Positions 6,234 to 14,990 of a DNA stretch of 41,148 nt are shown here, piece by piece. The notes below the pieces were generated by a model. The model had not been told where the DNA came from. It did not search any database and worked only from the letters and a program-made list of their open reading frames with translations. The stretch comes from Methanomicrobia archaeon (GTDB lineage: Archaea > Halobacteriota > Syntropharchaeia > Alkanophagales > Methanospirareceae). A program made the translations under genes and the position numbers. Numbering within the stretch: position 1 is the first letter of the stretch; the number at the start of each line of letters is the position of its first letter. The stretch lies in contig JAFGHB010000052.1 in assembly GCA_016930255.1 (NCBI GenBank), positions 1 through 41,148 on the forward strand. The letters run 5' to 3'.

Positions 6234-9098
6234 ATGTATCCTGATGAAGTTATAGGATTGGGCGGCACAGGGAAAACTCTGGTGAAAGAACTTTTAAAAA
6301 GCGAATGGTTTGTGGAAGACGTAATAAGCAAATGGGAGGAGAATATACAGCAAGGTGGTAGATTTGGAGGAACAAAGATAAGATTTATTGATAGTGATAC
6401 CAGTCAGATGCCTAGTGATAGGAAAGAATTGGAAGAAATTAAAAAAACCATAAACGAAGTAGGTAAAAAAGTGCTTGAGAGAAAAGATGATTATGCTGTA
6501 AAGGTTTTCAATCTAAACGAAAATGCATATGTAAATTTGGCACCAGGAATGTCCACTCAGCTTTTGGATCCAAAATTTGAAGCGGCAGTTTTAAAAAATG
6601 AAAAACTCAAAACAGAAGTTTGGTGGGTTGATGATGAAGACCATGGGCTCAAAAACTTTGCTAAAACGGTAGATCCCAACTTCGATAGTGCAAGTTTTGC
6701 TAATGGTGTTGTGAGGAAGAGATTCCTTGCGAAATCTCTTATATATTATTATCTAGCTACGAAAGAAGCAAGGCATCTAGAATTAATGGGGACGGGTCGG
6801 CACATTGCGATTGTAACCGCCTTTGGAGGTGGAACTGGAAGTGGTATATTTCTTGACTTAGCAAAGTGGTTGAAGAACTCTATACCTAACTGTGCTGTAA
6901 CATTATTTGCTGTATTACCAACAGGAGAAGAAAGAGGTTCTGAGGCGGTAAATGCTTATGCTGCTCTGAGTGAGTTAGAACAGGAAAAAGAGGATTATAT
7001 TGACTTGGCAATACTCCTACCGTTAGACCTCTCTGGATATAAAGGTGGAGACATAAGAATTCACCCAGGACTCAAAAGTTTCTCAGAAAATTTCCCATAC
7101 AATTTTTGTGGAATATACGATCGTGTCTTTACAGATGATGAATCCTTGGGTCAAGGTCACATAGAGTTCTCAAAAATACCTTTTAAAAAATTCGTCGTTT
7201 CTTCCGCATATAGCGTAAGATATGCTGCAGACAAGTTGAGAGATAAAGACTTCAAGGTGTCAGAAACTTTAAAAACTTTAAAGGAATATTGTGATACTGA
7301 GGAGAAACTTAGAGGAAAAATTGATAAGGTAATTAAGAGGTTTGAATTGCAGACTTCAAGAACTGAAGAGAAAGGAGAACTAAGCAGTGAAAGACTTAAA
7401 GAATTTAAAGATTGCTTTTATGAAGGTGACTTTCCTGAATTACTGCGTTCAACAAACTATGGTATTGTAAATAAGATGAAGCAATTCATTATCGAAGAAA
7501 AGTTATGGGAAGATGAACTATCAAGGTTGAGAGCTAGTGTACTTAGCATACTCGAAGAAGAGTTGCCCATAAAAGATAAAGACCTTTTAAATATTGCTAA
7601 AAAATGGCTTAAGAATATAGATAACTTCACAGAACAAGCTTTGGCAATTGAATCCATTCCAGATTTGCCAATAAGGGATATATTCATTAAAGTTGTTAAA
7701 TCGATTCCTATAGGGGCGGATAAAATGAAATTAGAGGATAGCATAAAGACGCTTAAAGTAAATCTTACGAAAATAGAAAGTGAACTAAATGAGATTGAAG
7801 GTAAAATACAAAATTTGGAGAAAATTAAGTTTATAAAGGACTTTTTAGAAAAGTGTAAAGAAAGAAAAGAAATCCTGTTTAATATGGATGCGCGAGAAAA
7901 CGAAGACAGATGGAAAAAGGAGATAAATCCTGAAGAAGCAATAATTAGACTTAGAGAATGGGGGGCATCTAGATTAGAGGAGGACATGAAAGGTCTATCG
8001 GAGTATTATAGATTATTGGCTACTGAAAATTATTACAATAAAGAGAAAAGAATTTTGAAAGTCATAAAAAGGAAGAGAAAACCAAAACTCGCAGAAAAGG
8101 CAAATGTACGTAAAGAGGACTTTGCGAGAAGACTAAAATATTTTAGGAAAGACACAGAAACGGATGATATCGAGTTAAGGGAGAACTTATTTGAAATATT
8201 TGCTTCACAAGAAATGGGGGCTATGAACGTTGAAAAAAATCTTGATTTATTAAAAAAGAGAAAGGGCGACCTGATAACGCAAAAGGAATCTAACGAAAAG
8301 TTGCAATCTCTTTCTACTGAGATATGGGACTTACTTGAACCTTCGGAGAAAGTTTATTCCCTACGGCAAAAAACGCATAATAAGATGGAAGATGTAATCA
8401 AAATTTCAGAAGGGGCGAGAAGAGGCGAGTTTGTGCTAGAGCTTATGCCTAAAGATTCAGGGATTATAAAAAACTTAACAGAAAGCTCAGACATCACGCT
8501 ATTTAATGAATTTGAAGGCAGTAGAGATTTTGATGAAATCCAAAGGGCACTAACAGATTCATTCAGGGAATTGGTAACGCCTGGAACGAGGGAAGAGAAT
8601 AAGTTCATGTGTGTCAAGGGGACAGTAACAGGAGAAATTAATGGAAGAAAGCGCAGTGTTGGTCCCAACTTTTTGAAGATTATTACGCTTTCTCGTAACG
8701 AAAATTTGCGACCAGATCTAAACTACGAAAGTATTCGGGATATTTACAGCGTGCCGGCTACTAACATCTCCGAAATACCTTTAAGACAGGGAGGGAATTG
8801 GGATACATCGTTCGTTACAGCGATTATGTTTCTTCCTCTAGAAATGCTTATAAATGTGAGTCGTTACTACGATGCGTACGTTGATAAGCTGAACCGTGAA
8901 GGTTATATAGGTATACTCAAGCATCACTCAGCGAATCTAGAGAGAGGGAAATTTTTTGTTAGAGAGAGATGCCTTACTGATACTGAGGTCATAGAACTTT
9001 CTGATATGCCGGAAGATGCACAAAGAGAGAAATTAGATGGTTTATACAAAGAAATTAGTTTAGGTAATCTAGTAGAAGGGAGTTCAAGAGGACTCTAA
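6234..9098 (+). CDS. Large tubulin/FtsZ-like GTPase (FtsZl/Tubulin_2 type)
   Basis: The N-terminal third shows the tubulin-superfamily nucleotide site. It contains a first strand-loop VIGLGGTGKTLV (residues 6-17), a second strand RFIDSDTSQ near 50-58, and the signature GGGTGSG at 198-204, preceded by IVTAF and followed by a Leu/Ala-rich helix, then VLPTGEERGSEAVNAY as in FtsZ/tubulin loops. At 954 residues it is more than twice FtsZ size. The C-terminal part (after about 450) is highly charged and helical, with coiled-coil-like segments around 510-560 and 660-700. It is neither cell-division FtsZ nor CetZ. The best fit is the FtsZ-like family predicted to remodel membranes. GTP binding and polymerisation are inferred. 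Short spacers of 4 and 2 bases tie it to membrane-protein genes on both sides. Confidence 0.75.
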   Translation: MYPDEVIGLGGTGKTLVKELLKSEWFVEDVISKWEENIQQGGRFGGTKIRFIDSDTSQMPSDRKELEEIKKTINEVGKKVLERKDDYAVKVFNLNENAYVNLAPGMSTQLLDPKFEAAVLKNEKLKTEVWWVDDEDHGLKNFAKTVDPNFDSASFANGVVRKRFLAKSLIYYYLATKEARHLELMGTGRHIAIVTAFGGGTGSGIFLDLAKWLKNSIPNCAVTLFAVLPTGEERGSEAVNAYAALSELEQEKEDYIDLAILLPLDLSGYKGGDIRIHPGLKSFSENFPYNFCGIYDRVFTDDESLGQGHIEFSKIPFKKFVVSSAYSVRYAADKLRDKDFKVSETLKTLKEYCDTEEKLRGKIDKVIKRFELQTSRTEEKGELSSERLKEFKDCFYEGDFPELLRSTNYGIVNKMKQFIIEEKLWEDELSRLRASVLSILEEELPIKDKDLLNIAKKWLKNIDNFTEQALAIESIPDLPIRDIFIKVVKSIPIGADKMKLEDSIKTLKVNLTKIESELNEIEGKIQNLEKIKFIKDFLEKCKERKEILFNMDARENEDRWKKEINPEEAIIRLREWGASRLEEDMKGLSEYYRLLATENYYNKEKRILKVIKRKRKPKLAEKANVRKEDFARRLKYFRKDTETDDIELRENLFEIFASQEMGAMNVEKNLDLLKKRKGDLITQKESNEKLQSLSTEIWDLLEPSEKVYSLRQKTHNKMEDVIKISEGARRGEFVLELMPKDSGIIKNLTESSDITLFNEFEGSRDFDEIQRALTDSFRELVTPGTREENKFMCVKGTVTGEINGRKRSVGPNFLKIITLSRNENLRPDLNYESIRDIYSVPATNISEIPLRQGGNWDTSFVTAIMFLPLEMLINVSRYYDAYVDKLNREGYIGILKHHSANLERGKFFVRERCLTDTEVIELSDMPEDAQREKLDGLYKEISLGNLVEGSSRGL

Positions 9099-9100
9099 TA

Positions 9101-9637
9101 ATGAAGTTCACGAAAAGGGATCTGGTACGAGCGATCGTGCTGGGGCTTCTCGGGGGTCTCTCTATTTTATTTTTCTCCATATTCCATAGCAAATATGGAT
9201 ATATTCCATATCTAAATGTGGATAAATTAAATTATTTGACTCCTATTTTAGGTTTTATAATTGGCTTGAGCGTGGGGAATTATGAAAGTGATGAAATTAG
9301 GTTAAGGATGTTCGGAGTCTTTATATTGGCCATTTCAGTGTTTGCATTAGTGAAGTGGTATCCTTTTTTTTCTGGTTATTTACTTGAATTAGGACTAGGT
9401 TTGTTTTTAGGTCTTGTAACATCTTTCTACGCTATTTACGTACACAATTATATTTTAGTAAAAATATCGAATGGTTTGGTAATGTGTGTCATATCAGTTG
9501 AGTATATATTGTATTTGTTAGTTCTTATAGACGGCAGAGTTCTTGATATTGAGGGGATTATTTGTGGTTTTTCCTCTCTTTTGATATTTCCAATTGTAGG
9601 CTACTTAGTTTTAAAAGGTAAAAGGAGTAAATTATAA
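9101..9637 (+). CDS. Six-helix membrane protein of the tubulin-like operon
   Basis: No family was recognised. The 178 residues are almost entirely hydrophobic, with about six helices near 12-30, 46-61, 70-88, 92-117, 124-142 and 151-171. A basic N-terminus (MKFTKRDLVR) and basic C-terminus (KGKRSK) suggest both ends lie inside the cell. It starts 2 bases after the tubulin-like gene and ends 2 bases before the GTPase gene, so translation is probably coupled. The context suggests a membrane anchor or platform for the cytoplasmic tubulin-like protein and GTPase. A transport role cannot be excluded. Confidence 0.7.
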   Translation: MKFTKRDLVRAIVLGLLGGLSILFFSIFHSKYGYIPYLNVDKLNYLTPILGFIIGLSVGNYESDEIRLRMFGVFILAISVFALVKWYPFFSGYLLELGLGLFLGLVTSFYAIYVHNYILVKISNGLVMCVISVEYILYLLVLIDGRVLDIEGIICGFSSLLIFPIVGYLVLKGKRSKL

Positions 9638-9639
9638 TT

Positions 9640-10593
9640 ATGGGGACAACAGCGCTTCTGGGAAGGAGAAGTGCAGGAAAAACAACATTTACTTGCATGT
9701 GTTATTCGGTTGCAGATACGCTCCCTTGGTCCACTACATTTCAACCTGAAATAACAGATGAAACGGACATCCTAAAGATTTTAGACGATTTTATTAGCGA
9801 AAAATTATTGCCTCCAGAAACGCCTAGACGAATTTGGAATCTTACATCGATACCAGTAGTGAGTCGACTGTATGATGAAGAAATTCTTTATGTAGATTGT
9901 GCTGGAGATATACAAATGGAAGCACTTAAAGAAATTTATGACAACATTGAGAAAAAGGGGAGAAAAGGTTCTTTGAAATTAATTTTATCAAATATTTCTG
10001 CGAGAGAAAAAAATGAGGAGTTGAATGATTTTGTAGATTCCTTTATACTTAAAAAGTCGTTTTCCAGAAGTCAAGCTAAAGAATTGGGAAAAATTAAGGC
10101 TGATATTAAAGTAAAAGTAAAAATTGCTTTCGTAAAATCTATTTTTGACGCTAATCGGTTAATCGTATTAGTTGATGGGTCTGAATTAAGAAATTGGCAA
10201 GAAGGAGGAACAGAAGGCTTGTATGAGAGTCTTAATATTTTTACCAAAATTATTGAAGAGATAAAATTTTCGAAAGTTGCCGTAGTCATTAGTAAAGGGC
10301 ATCTTTTTGGAGTAAATAAAGACAATTACAAAAGTAGGCTAGAATTTATTGAAAGAGAGTATCTTAAGAAGTATCCGGGGACAAAATCCTTGATCAACGC
10401 TAGATTTAATAGAATAAAGGTTTTTTGCGTTGGAGTCCCCTCAGCAGGCTATAAATGCGAGATATGTAAGCGCTTTTATCCGAGAGAGTCGTACTACATA
10501 GAAAGGCCATGGTGCTGTGACATCCCCACTCGGGAAACTTATACAGATATAAACGAGATATTTGGTGTGGAACAAATCATGAATTGGCTTTGA
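9640..10593 (+). CDS. P-loop GTPase-like protein with a C-terminal cysteine cluster
   Basis: The protein begins directly with a strand and a Walker A motif GRRSAGKT at residues 8-15. Residues 82-90 read LYVDCAGDI, matching a G3/Walker B DxxG (Asp86-Gly89). A later strand, VAVVISKGH, sits where the G4 NKxD motif would be but lacks the canonical Asp, so nucleotide specificity is uncertain. Near the C-terminus C273, C276, C292 and C293 (CEIC and WCCD) could bind zinc. It has 317 residues and no membrane segment. It is the fourth gene of the tight operon. A distinct GTPase is a stated partner of FtsZl-1 proteins in published genome-context work, which fits this arrangement. Confidence 0.68.
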   Translation: MGTTALLGRRSAGKTTFTCMCYSVADTLPWSTTFQPEITDETDILKILDDFISEKLLPPETPRRIWNLTSIPVVSRLYDEEILYVDCAGDIQMEALKEIYDNIEKKGRKGSLKLILSNISAREKNEELNDFVDSFILKKSFSRSQAKELGKIKADIKVKVKIAFVKSIFDANRLIVLVDGSELRNWQEGGTEGLYESLNIFTKIIEEIKFSKVAVVISKGHLFGVNKDNYKSRLEFIEREYLKKYPGTKSLINARFNRIKVFCVGVPSAGYKCEICKRFYPRESYYIERPWCCDIPTRETYTDINEIFGVEQIMNWL

Positions 10594-10650
10594 AATGATT
10601 TCTAAAATGACTACATGAAAAACGGTTACCACTAAATGAGGATCGGAGGG

Positions 10651-11061
10651 ATGTTAGATGTACACAAGGATGTGCATAAAGGGAATGGTCGCTACGCGAG
10701 GTGAATGGTAGGAGTTGAATGATGAAGAAGGATCATTTTCCGACGATAGGAAAAATCCGGACGATTTTGTAAAGGCCCTATCGGGGGGGGGGGTAAGATG
10801 GCGATCGAGGCAGCGGCCCGGCATCTGACGGAGTCGGTCTACAGGGTGTTAACGAAATGGGAAGCTTATAAAGAGGTTGATAAGGATGAAAATAAGATAG
10901 GAAGAGCCGCATCTTTCTCCTTATCCCCGCGAGGACCAGTAAAAATAGTTGAAGCAAATATGAAAACGACGATTAACCATGTGCTGCGGAAGGAACGTAA
11001 AGATGAATGTCGACCCGAGAAGTTGATGTATGGAGAAGGGATGAGTGAATATCGGGTTTAA
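10651..11061 (+). pseudogene. Decayed IS110-family transposase remnant
   Basis: Two pieces in the same frame resemble the two ends of an IS110/IS116/IS902 transposase. At 10651 a short frame reads MLDVHKDVH, like the N-terminal DVHK block holding the first DEDD catalytic Asp, and stops at 10702. From about 10771 the frame reads KGPI, a glycine run, then MAIEAAARHLTESVY, like the C-terminal Transposase_20 segment (GPI...G..., then EAA.H). The middle domain is missing. An 11-G tract (10783-10793) sits in this part and could hide an assembly length error. The GC-richer composition differs from the AT-rich island around it. The remnant separates the four-gene operon from the next island gene. Confidence 0.5.
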
Positions 11062-11109
11062 TATAATGCAGCCAAAAAGTAAAATATGGACGGGGGGTGC
11101 TTTTCAGAG

Positions 11110-12504
11110 ATGCAAATCGAGAAATCATTTTCTAGAAATCATGAACTAGATGTTGGGAATACTGAGGCATCTAATGGAAGTAAGGTAAAAAAGTTGCAAA
11201 TTGTACTTTCCGAGGGGGCACATGTATTAAACCCTGAGGGTTATATCGAAAGAGGTAGAAGAGGAATCGAACCAAATACAAAAGAGCTTTTAAGTTCCTT
11301 ATTTGATACCTACGGTTGTTTTCTCATTTTTGATGGAAAACAAATACTTTTTGCCACTCCACTTAAGTGTTCAGAAAGAACGGGTGGTGGAGGTGTTAGA
11401 CCCAGTTATAGAGTGGGTGTATTTAAGGGTTTATTTGGTGGTAACGAAAAAATTGAAAATTGGCTTACTAAAGCGGAATCCAAGATAAGGGAGGAAATAA
11501 ATGATACAACAAACGGGTTCATTGAGTTTTTTGAAAGCGCAAATCTCGTATTTAACTTACCAAATATCTCCAAAAGCGATAGCGATATAGGATATACACT
11601 TATGAATGTGGTCTTTAAGAATAAAAATATCAAAACTAGAATAAGTGGACTTTTAGCAGCTAATATTTTAATGCTTGAAAAGCATCCATTCTCTTTTTAT
11701 ATTTCTAATAGCGACGAAAACGTAGAAAAATGGAATTTTGATGTAATTATATCGAAAAATTGTGTAAAAAAAGAAGATAAATACTCCAATATATATGATT
11801 TTATCATAAAAAATTTCCGATTTTATACACAAGGACATCTGGAAGAAATAATTGAAATTGCTCTTGAACGAGTAGATTTCTATCCGCCAGAATACATTTC
11901 TTTTCTCTGGAAAATAGAGCGTATGGATATAATAAAGGAACTCATATCTCAAAAAAAAGTCTCAAAAAATCAACTTAATCAGTTCAACATAGAGCAGAAG
12001 TTAGAGTTGATAGAAGAGCATTTTGAGCCCTTTATTGCGGTAGAAAACATAAAAACCATGCTATTGAGGAACGGGCGGCCTTCAATATCTCCACCTGCTT
12101 TGAAAGAACCAATTATTAGAGACATTGTTTTAGAAAAAGATAGAATAATGCTCCAAAAAATTCCCCCATCTAAAATCTCGGAGACTTTAAGAAAGTATGG
12201 CTATGAAATAAAAAAATCTAAAGAAGCGGCTGTTCTTCTCAGAGGATATTTGGAACGAAGGGTTGAGAGTGAAAGTCTAAAAGATTTTGATGAGGAAGGG
12301 GGAGTGGACCTATTATCTAAACTTTTAAAATTGGATTTATTAAATGAGAATACACGAGAGAAAATCATCAATAAAATAGATAGTAAAAACGATTTGAAAA
12401 TATTATGTAAAAAGGAAGCTATTTGGAATAAGTGGGAAGGAAAAATTAAGAAAAGATGGAAGGAAATACCTGAAGAGGTAGAAGAAGAGGTATATGAATT
12501 GTAA
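11110..12504 (+). CDS. Unknown 464-residue cytoplasmic protein at the end of the island
   Basis: No family or motif was recognised. The protein is soluble-looking, rich in Lys, Glu, Ile and Asn, with a mixed alpha/beta N-terminal part to about residue 190 and a helical C-terminal part with many charged Leu/Ile-spaced segments ending EEVEEEVYEL. ATG 11110 is preferred because GGGGGGTG lies 10 bases upstream and an AT-rich TATA-like element (about 11057-11068) predicts transcription from near 11090. An in-frame ATG at 11086 would add eight residues. AT-rich codon use matches the tubulin-like operon. It may be a former fifth gene of that operon now cut off by the IS110 remnant, but this is inference. 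Confidence 0.62.
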   Translation: MQIEKSFSRNHELDVGNTEASNGSKVKKLQIVLSEGAHVLNPEGYIERGRRGIEPNTKELLSSLFDTYGCFLIFDGKQILFATPLKCSERTGGGGVRPSYRVGVFKGLFGGNEKIENWLTKAESKIREEINDTTNGFIEFFESANLVFNLPNISKSDSDIGYTLMNVVFKNKNIKTRISGLLAANILMLEKHPFSFYISNSDENVEKWNFDVIISKNCVKKEDKYSNIYDFIIKNFRFYTQGHLEEIIEIALERVDFYPPEYISFLWKIERMDIIKELISQKKVSKNQLNQFNIEQKLELIEEHFEPFIAVENIKTMLLRNGRPSISPPALKEPIIRDIVLEKDRIMLQKIPPSKISETLRKYGYEIKKSKEAAVLLRGYLERRVESESLKDFDEEGGVDLLSKLLKLDLLNENTREKIINKIDSKNDLKILCKKEAIWNKWEGKIKKRWKEIPEEVEEEVYEL

Positions 12505-12920
12505 ATAATTAAACGTATATTTTGTTTGAATTAAATAAAAAATATACAACAATTTCTGCTTAAGCTTTGACTAAATGTTCTTACTTTCTGTTTTGGTCTT
12601 AGTTCATTTGTTGTAGCGTATCTCTGTTTTGAAGCTGTAATTACTTTTTATTTGTTTCATTTGGTTTTGAAAAAGTAAAAAAATGAAGAATCAGAGTAGT
12701 GGAATGTTTTGACGATTTTTTGTTTATAGCGAATTTTAGATAAATGTGTTATTTATCGTGGGCTATCAGATTTGCTCTGCAAAATTCTGGGTAACCCCCA
12801 GCACCTCACCATTTTTCACTCTAACAGAGAAGGTCACGATCGTGCCTGCAGTTCCAAAAACTAGTAGATGTATTTAAATCCATAGCGATACTCTCTTTTT
12901 AACACAACATTTTGAGAAAT
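12505..12920. other. AT-rich intergenic region closing the island
   Basis: No gene is supported in this stretch of about 415 bases between a plus-strand and a minus-strand gene that converge. The first 250 bases are very AT-rich with many T-runs suited to termination. On the minus strand about 12770-12870 reads like a short coding fragment (GTIVTFSVRVKNGEVLGVTQ) ending in a stop. It has no start codon and is preceded by another stop, so it may be a relic. Confidence 0.35.
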
Positions 12921-13391
12921 CTATTCCTTCCCCAAAAACTCATCCAGCTTTCTATCCGCAGTTGTTTCTGTCAGCCCTCTGTGCTCGTAGCTCTTCTTGT
13001 CGTCGACGATGTGAATTACAGTGTGCCCGCGCTGTGTAAGCGCATCGGCGATAAACCGCCGGTGGCACCGGAAGAAGAGCAGCTCCGCGCACATCAATGC
13101 CACCCGCTTTGACGCGGCAAGCTCTTCCACGCACGCCAACCCTCGCTCGAATTCCGGCGATTCCATGTACTTGCGATAGCCGCCTTTCCGGTAGCCGCCG
13201 AGCCGTCCTACATGATAGTATTCAATACCGTGCTGCTCCAGGCATTCTTTGAGGCGATCGCGTGTGAAGTGCCGGTAGCGGGACGTCGGGAACCGTCTGA
13301 CGTCCACGATAACCTCGATCTGGTACGCTCTGAGCACGTGCAAAAACTCCTTCATACTCCTCGTACTCGTCCCAACGGTCCAGAGTTTCAC
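12921..13391 (-). CDS. DUF488 family protein
   Basis: The 156-residue product has the DUF488 hallmarks: an N-terminal WTVGTSTRS, a conserved VDVRRFPTS segment near residue 30, a GGYRKGGY block near 67, and the motif CAE followed by CHRRFIAD around 100-115. The biochemical role of the family is unknown; the conserved cysteine and the Cys-His-Arg suggest a small catalytic or binding site. The likely start is GTG at 13391, because the in-phase frame has no nearby ATG and the family begins here. It is transcribed alone, convergent with the island. Confidence 0.82.
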   Translation of the reverse strand: MKLWTVGTSTRSMKEFLHVLRAYQIEVIVDVRRFPTSRYRHFTRDRLKECLEQHGIEYYHVGRLGGYRKGGYRKYMESPEFERGLACVEELAASKRVALMCAELLFFRCHRRFIADALTQRGHTVIHIVDDKKSYEHRGLTETTADRKLDEFLGKE

Positions 13392-13505
13392 TTTCTCTGT
13401 GCCTCATGAATGTAGTGGTGATTCACAGCAAGCGGCTCGCCGCTTCGTAGGAAGACATGCGAGGGCGTTCATGAAGTTACGCTCTGCTATGCGCAAGCTG
13501 GCTAG

Positions 13506-14786
13506 CTAGATCGAGTGGTGTGGCGCCCTCGTTATGAACGCCAATGCCGCGGCCAGGATACACAATACCCCGCAGATGATGAATGCGACGTCATAGCTGC
13601 CCAGGATATCCTTCGCTTGACCTGCCACGATCGGGCCTAGAATACCTGCGACACCATAGCCTAAAAAGACCATGGCATAGTTGCCGCCATAGTTCTGTAT
13701 ACCAAAGAACTCCCGTGTTGCCGCAGGGAATAAGGCGAAATTACCACCGAACATTAACCCGATCCAGGCCGCGGCTAAGGTCAGCCCTTCCACCGTTGAC
13801 CCGAGCCCCAGAAAAATGAGCGCGAACATCATGCCTGCCTGCAGGAAGAACATGACGCACATCGCTATCGTTCGTCCGATCTTGTCCGAAGCCCAGCCCC
13901 AGAAGATTCGACCTGCACCGTTGAATAACGCGAGGATACCAACTGCAGTGCCTGCCGCAGCAGCCGTGAGACCAGAATCAATACCGTACAATTTCAAGAT
14001 GCCAATGGTCATAAGCCCTGCCGCTGCCGCGAAGATGAACATGGCAAGCAGCATCCAGAACTGTCGCGTTTTCATCATATCGGATCGCTGCCAGTCCTCC
14101 CGCACGGTAGCACTACTCGATTTCGAGGGTGGCGCCCAACCAGCTGGCTTCCAGCCAAGCGGCGGGTTTCTCAAAAGCAAAGCACCCACACCGCCGACCG
14201 CGAGGAAGACAACACCCCAGATCAGGAGTGTGCCACCAAGTCCATAGTTCTCAAGTAATTGGATGAGATCCACCGTTAATCCAGGCATGTCTATACCCTT
14301 TCCCGATAAAACTGATATGAAGAACGCACCCGCGCCAAAACCCGCGACCGCTATGCCCGTTGCCAGTCCGAGCTTGTCCGGGAACCACTTGCCAATAGCC
14401 GCAATCGGGCAGACATACCCTATACCGATTCCAGCTCCTGCAATGATCCCCAGCGATAGTACTACCCAGGGGAAATTGCCCGGATTGAAGCTCGCGAGTA
14501 TGTACCCGAGTCCGAGGACGAGCGCGCCGGCGAGTGCTACCTTTCGAGGCCCGAGCCTATCCTGCCATTTACCGGCCACGACCATGACGAGTGCAAAGGT
14601 CGCGAGTGCTGCTGAGAAAACAATCTGCGTTTCGGTTACGCTCCACCCAAACCCGCCAAGCGCTACTTCCTTCTTCAGCTCGGCGGCGAACACACTCCAG
14701 GCGTAGACAGCACCGAGACACAATTGAAGCATGAGCGCTCCAACCAATATTATCCATCTGTTACCATTCTTATCGTCTGATCTCAT
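13506..14786 (-). CDS. MFS transporter, oxalate/formate antiporter (OFA) family
   Basis: This twelve-helix major-facilitator protein of 426 residues has OFA-type features: the first helix LQLCLGAVYAWSVF, the loop GKWQDRLGPRKVAL between helices 2 and 3, and GWASDKIGRT after helix 8. OFA proteins exchange small carboxylates such as oxalate and formate, but many archaeal members have unknown substrates. ATG 14786 was chosen because GAGGTG lies 6 bases upstream; a GTG at 14795 would fall within that ribosome-binding site. A TATA element at 14820-14830 fits. The gene is unlinked to decarboxylase genes, so its substrate stays open. Confidence 0.83.
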   Translation of the reverse strand: MRSDDKNGNRWIILVGALMLQLCLGAVYAWSVFAAELKKEVALGGFGWSVTETQIVFSAALATFALVMVVAGKWQDRLGPRKVALAGALVLGLGYILASFNPGNFPWVVLSLGIIAGAGIGIGYVCPIAAIGKWFPDKLGLATGIAVAGFGAGAFFISVLSGKGIDMPGLTVDLIQLLENYGLGGTLLIWGVVFLAVGGVGALLLRNPPLGWKPAGWAPPSKSSSATVREDWQRSDMMKTRQFWMLLAMFIFAAAAGLMTIGILKLYGIDSGLTAAAAGTAVGILALFNGAGRIFWGWASDKIGRTIAMCVMFFLQAGMMFALIFLGLGSTVEGLTLAAAWIGLMFGGNFALFPAATREFFGIQNYGGNYAMVFLGYGVAGILGPIVAGQAKDILGSYDVAFIICGVLCILAAALAFITRAPHHSI

Positions 14787-14818
14787 AGTGAACACCTCAG
14801 AAAATGTTGGTTACCTAC

Positions 14819-14832
14819 TATTATATAAATAC
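14819..14832 (-). promoter_or_regulatory. TATA box of the OFA-family transporter gene
   Basis: On the minus strand GTATTTATATAATAG lies about 40 bases before ATG 14786. It predicts a short leader containing the GAGGTG ribosome-binding site. Confidence 0.5.
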
Positions 14833-14990
14833 CGCTTTTTCTCCGCACAGCACCTCTACTCAAAATCCGTGTGAAATCCAAGCCGAGCGTAGCGGCGGCA
14901 GATAGAGAACTCGATTATGCTGAGCTAAAAAGATCGCTTCGTTAAGCTCGTAAATAACCTGAAAGCGCCGCTGAAATCTCGCTCTTCTAC

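Noticed and set aside
5504-12504. CRISPR array or classical restriction/toxin system in the AT-rich island
   Set aside because: No regularly spaced repeats, and no Cas, methyltransferase or nuclease motifs were seen.
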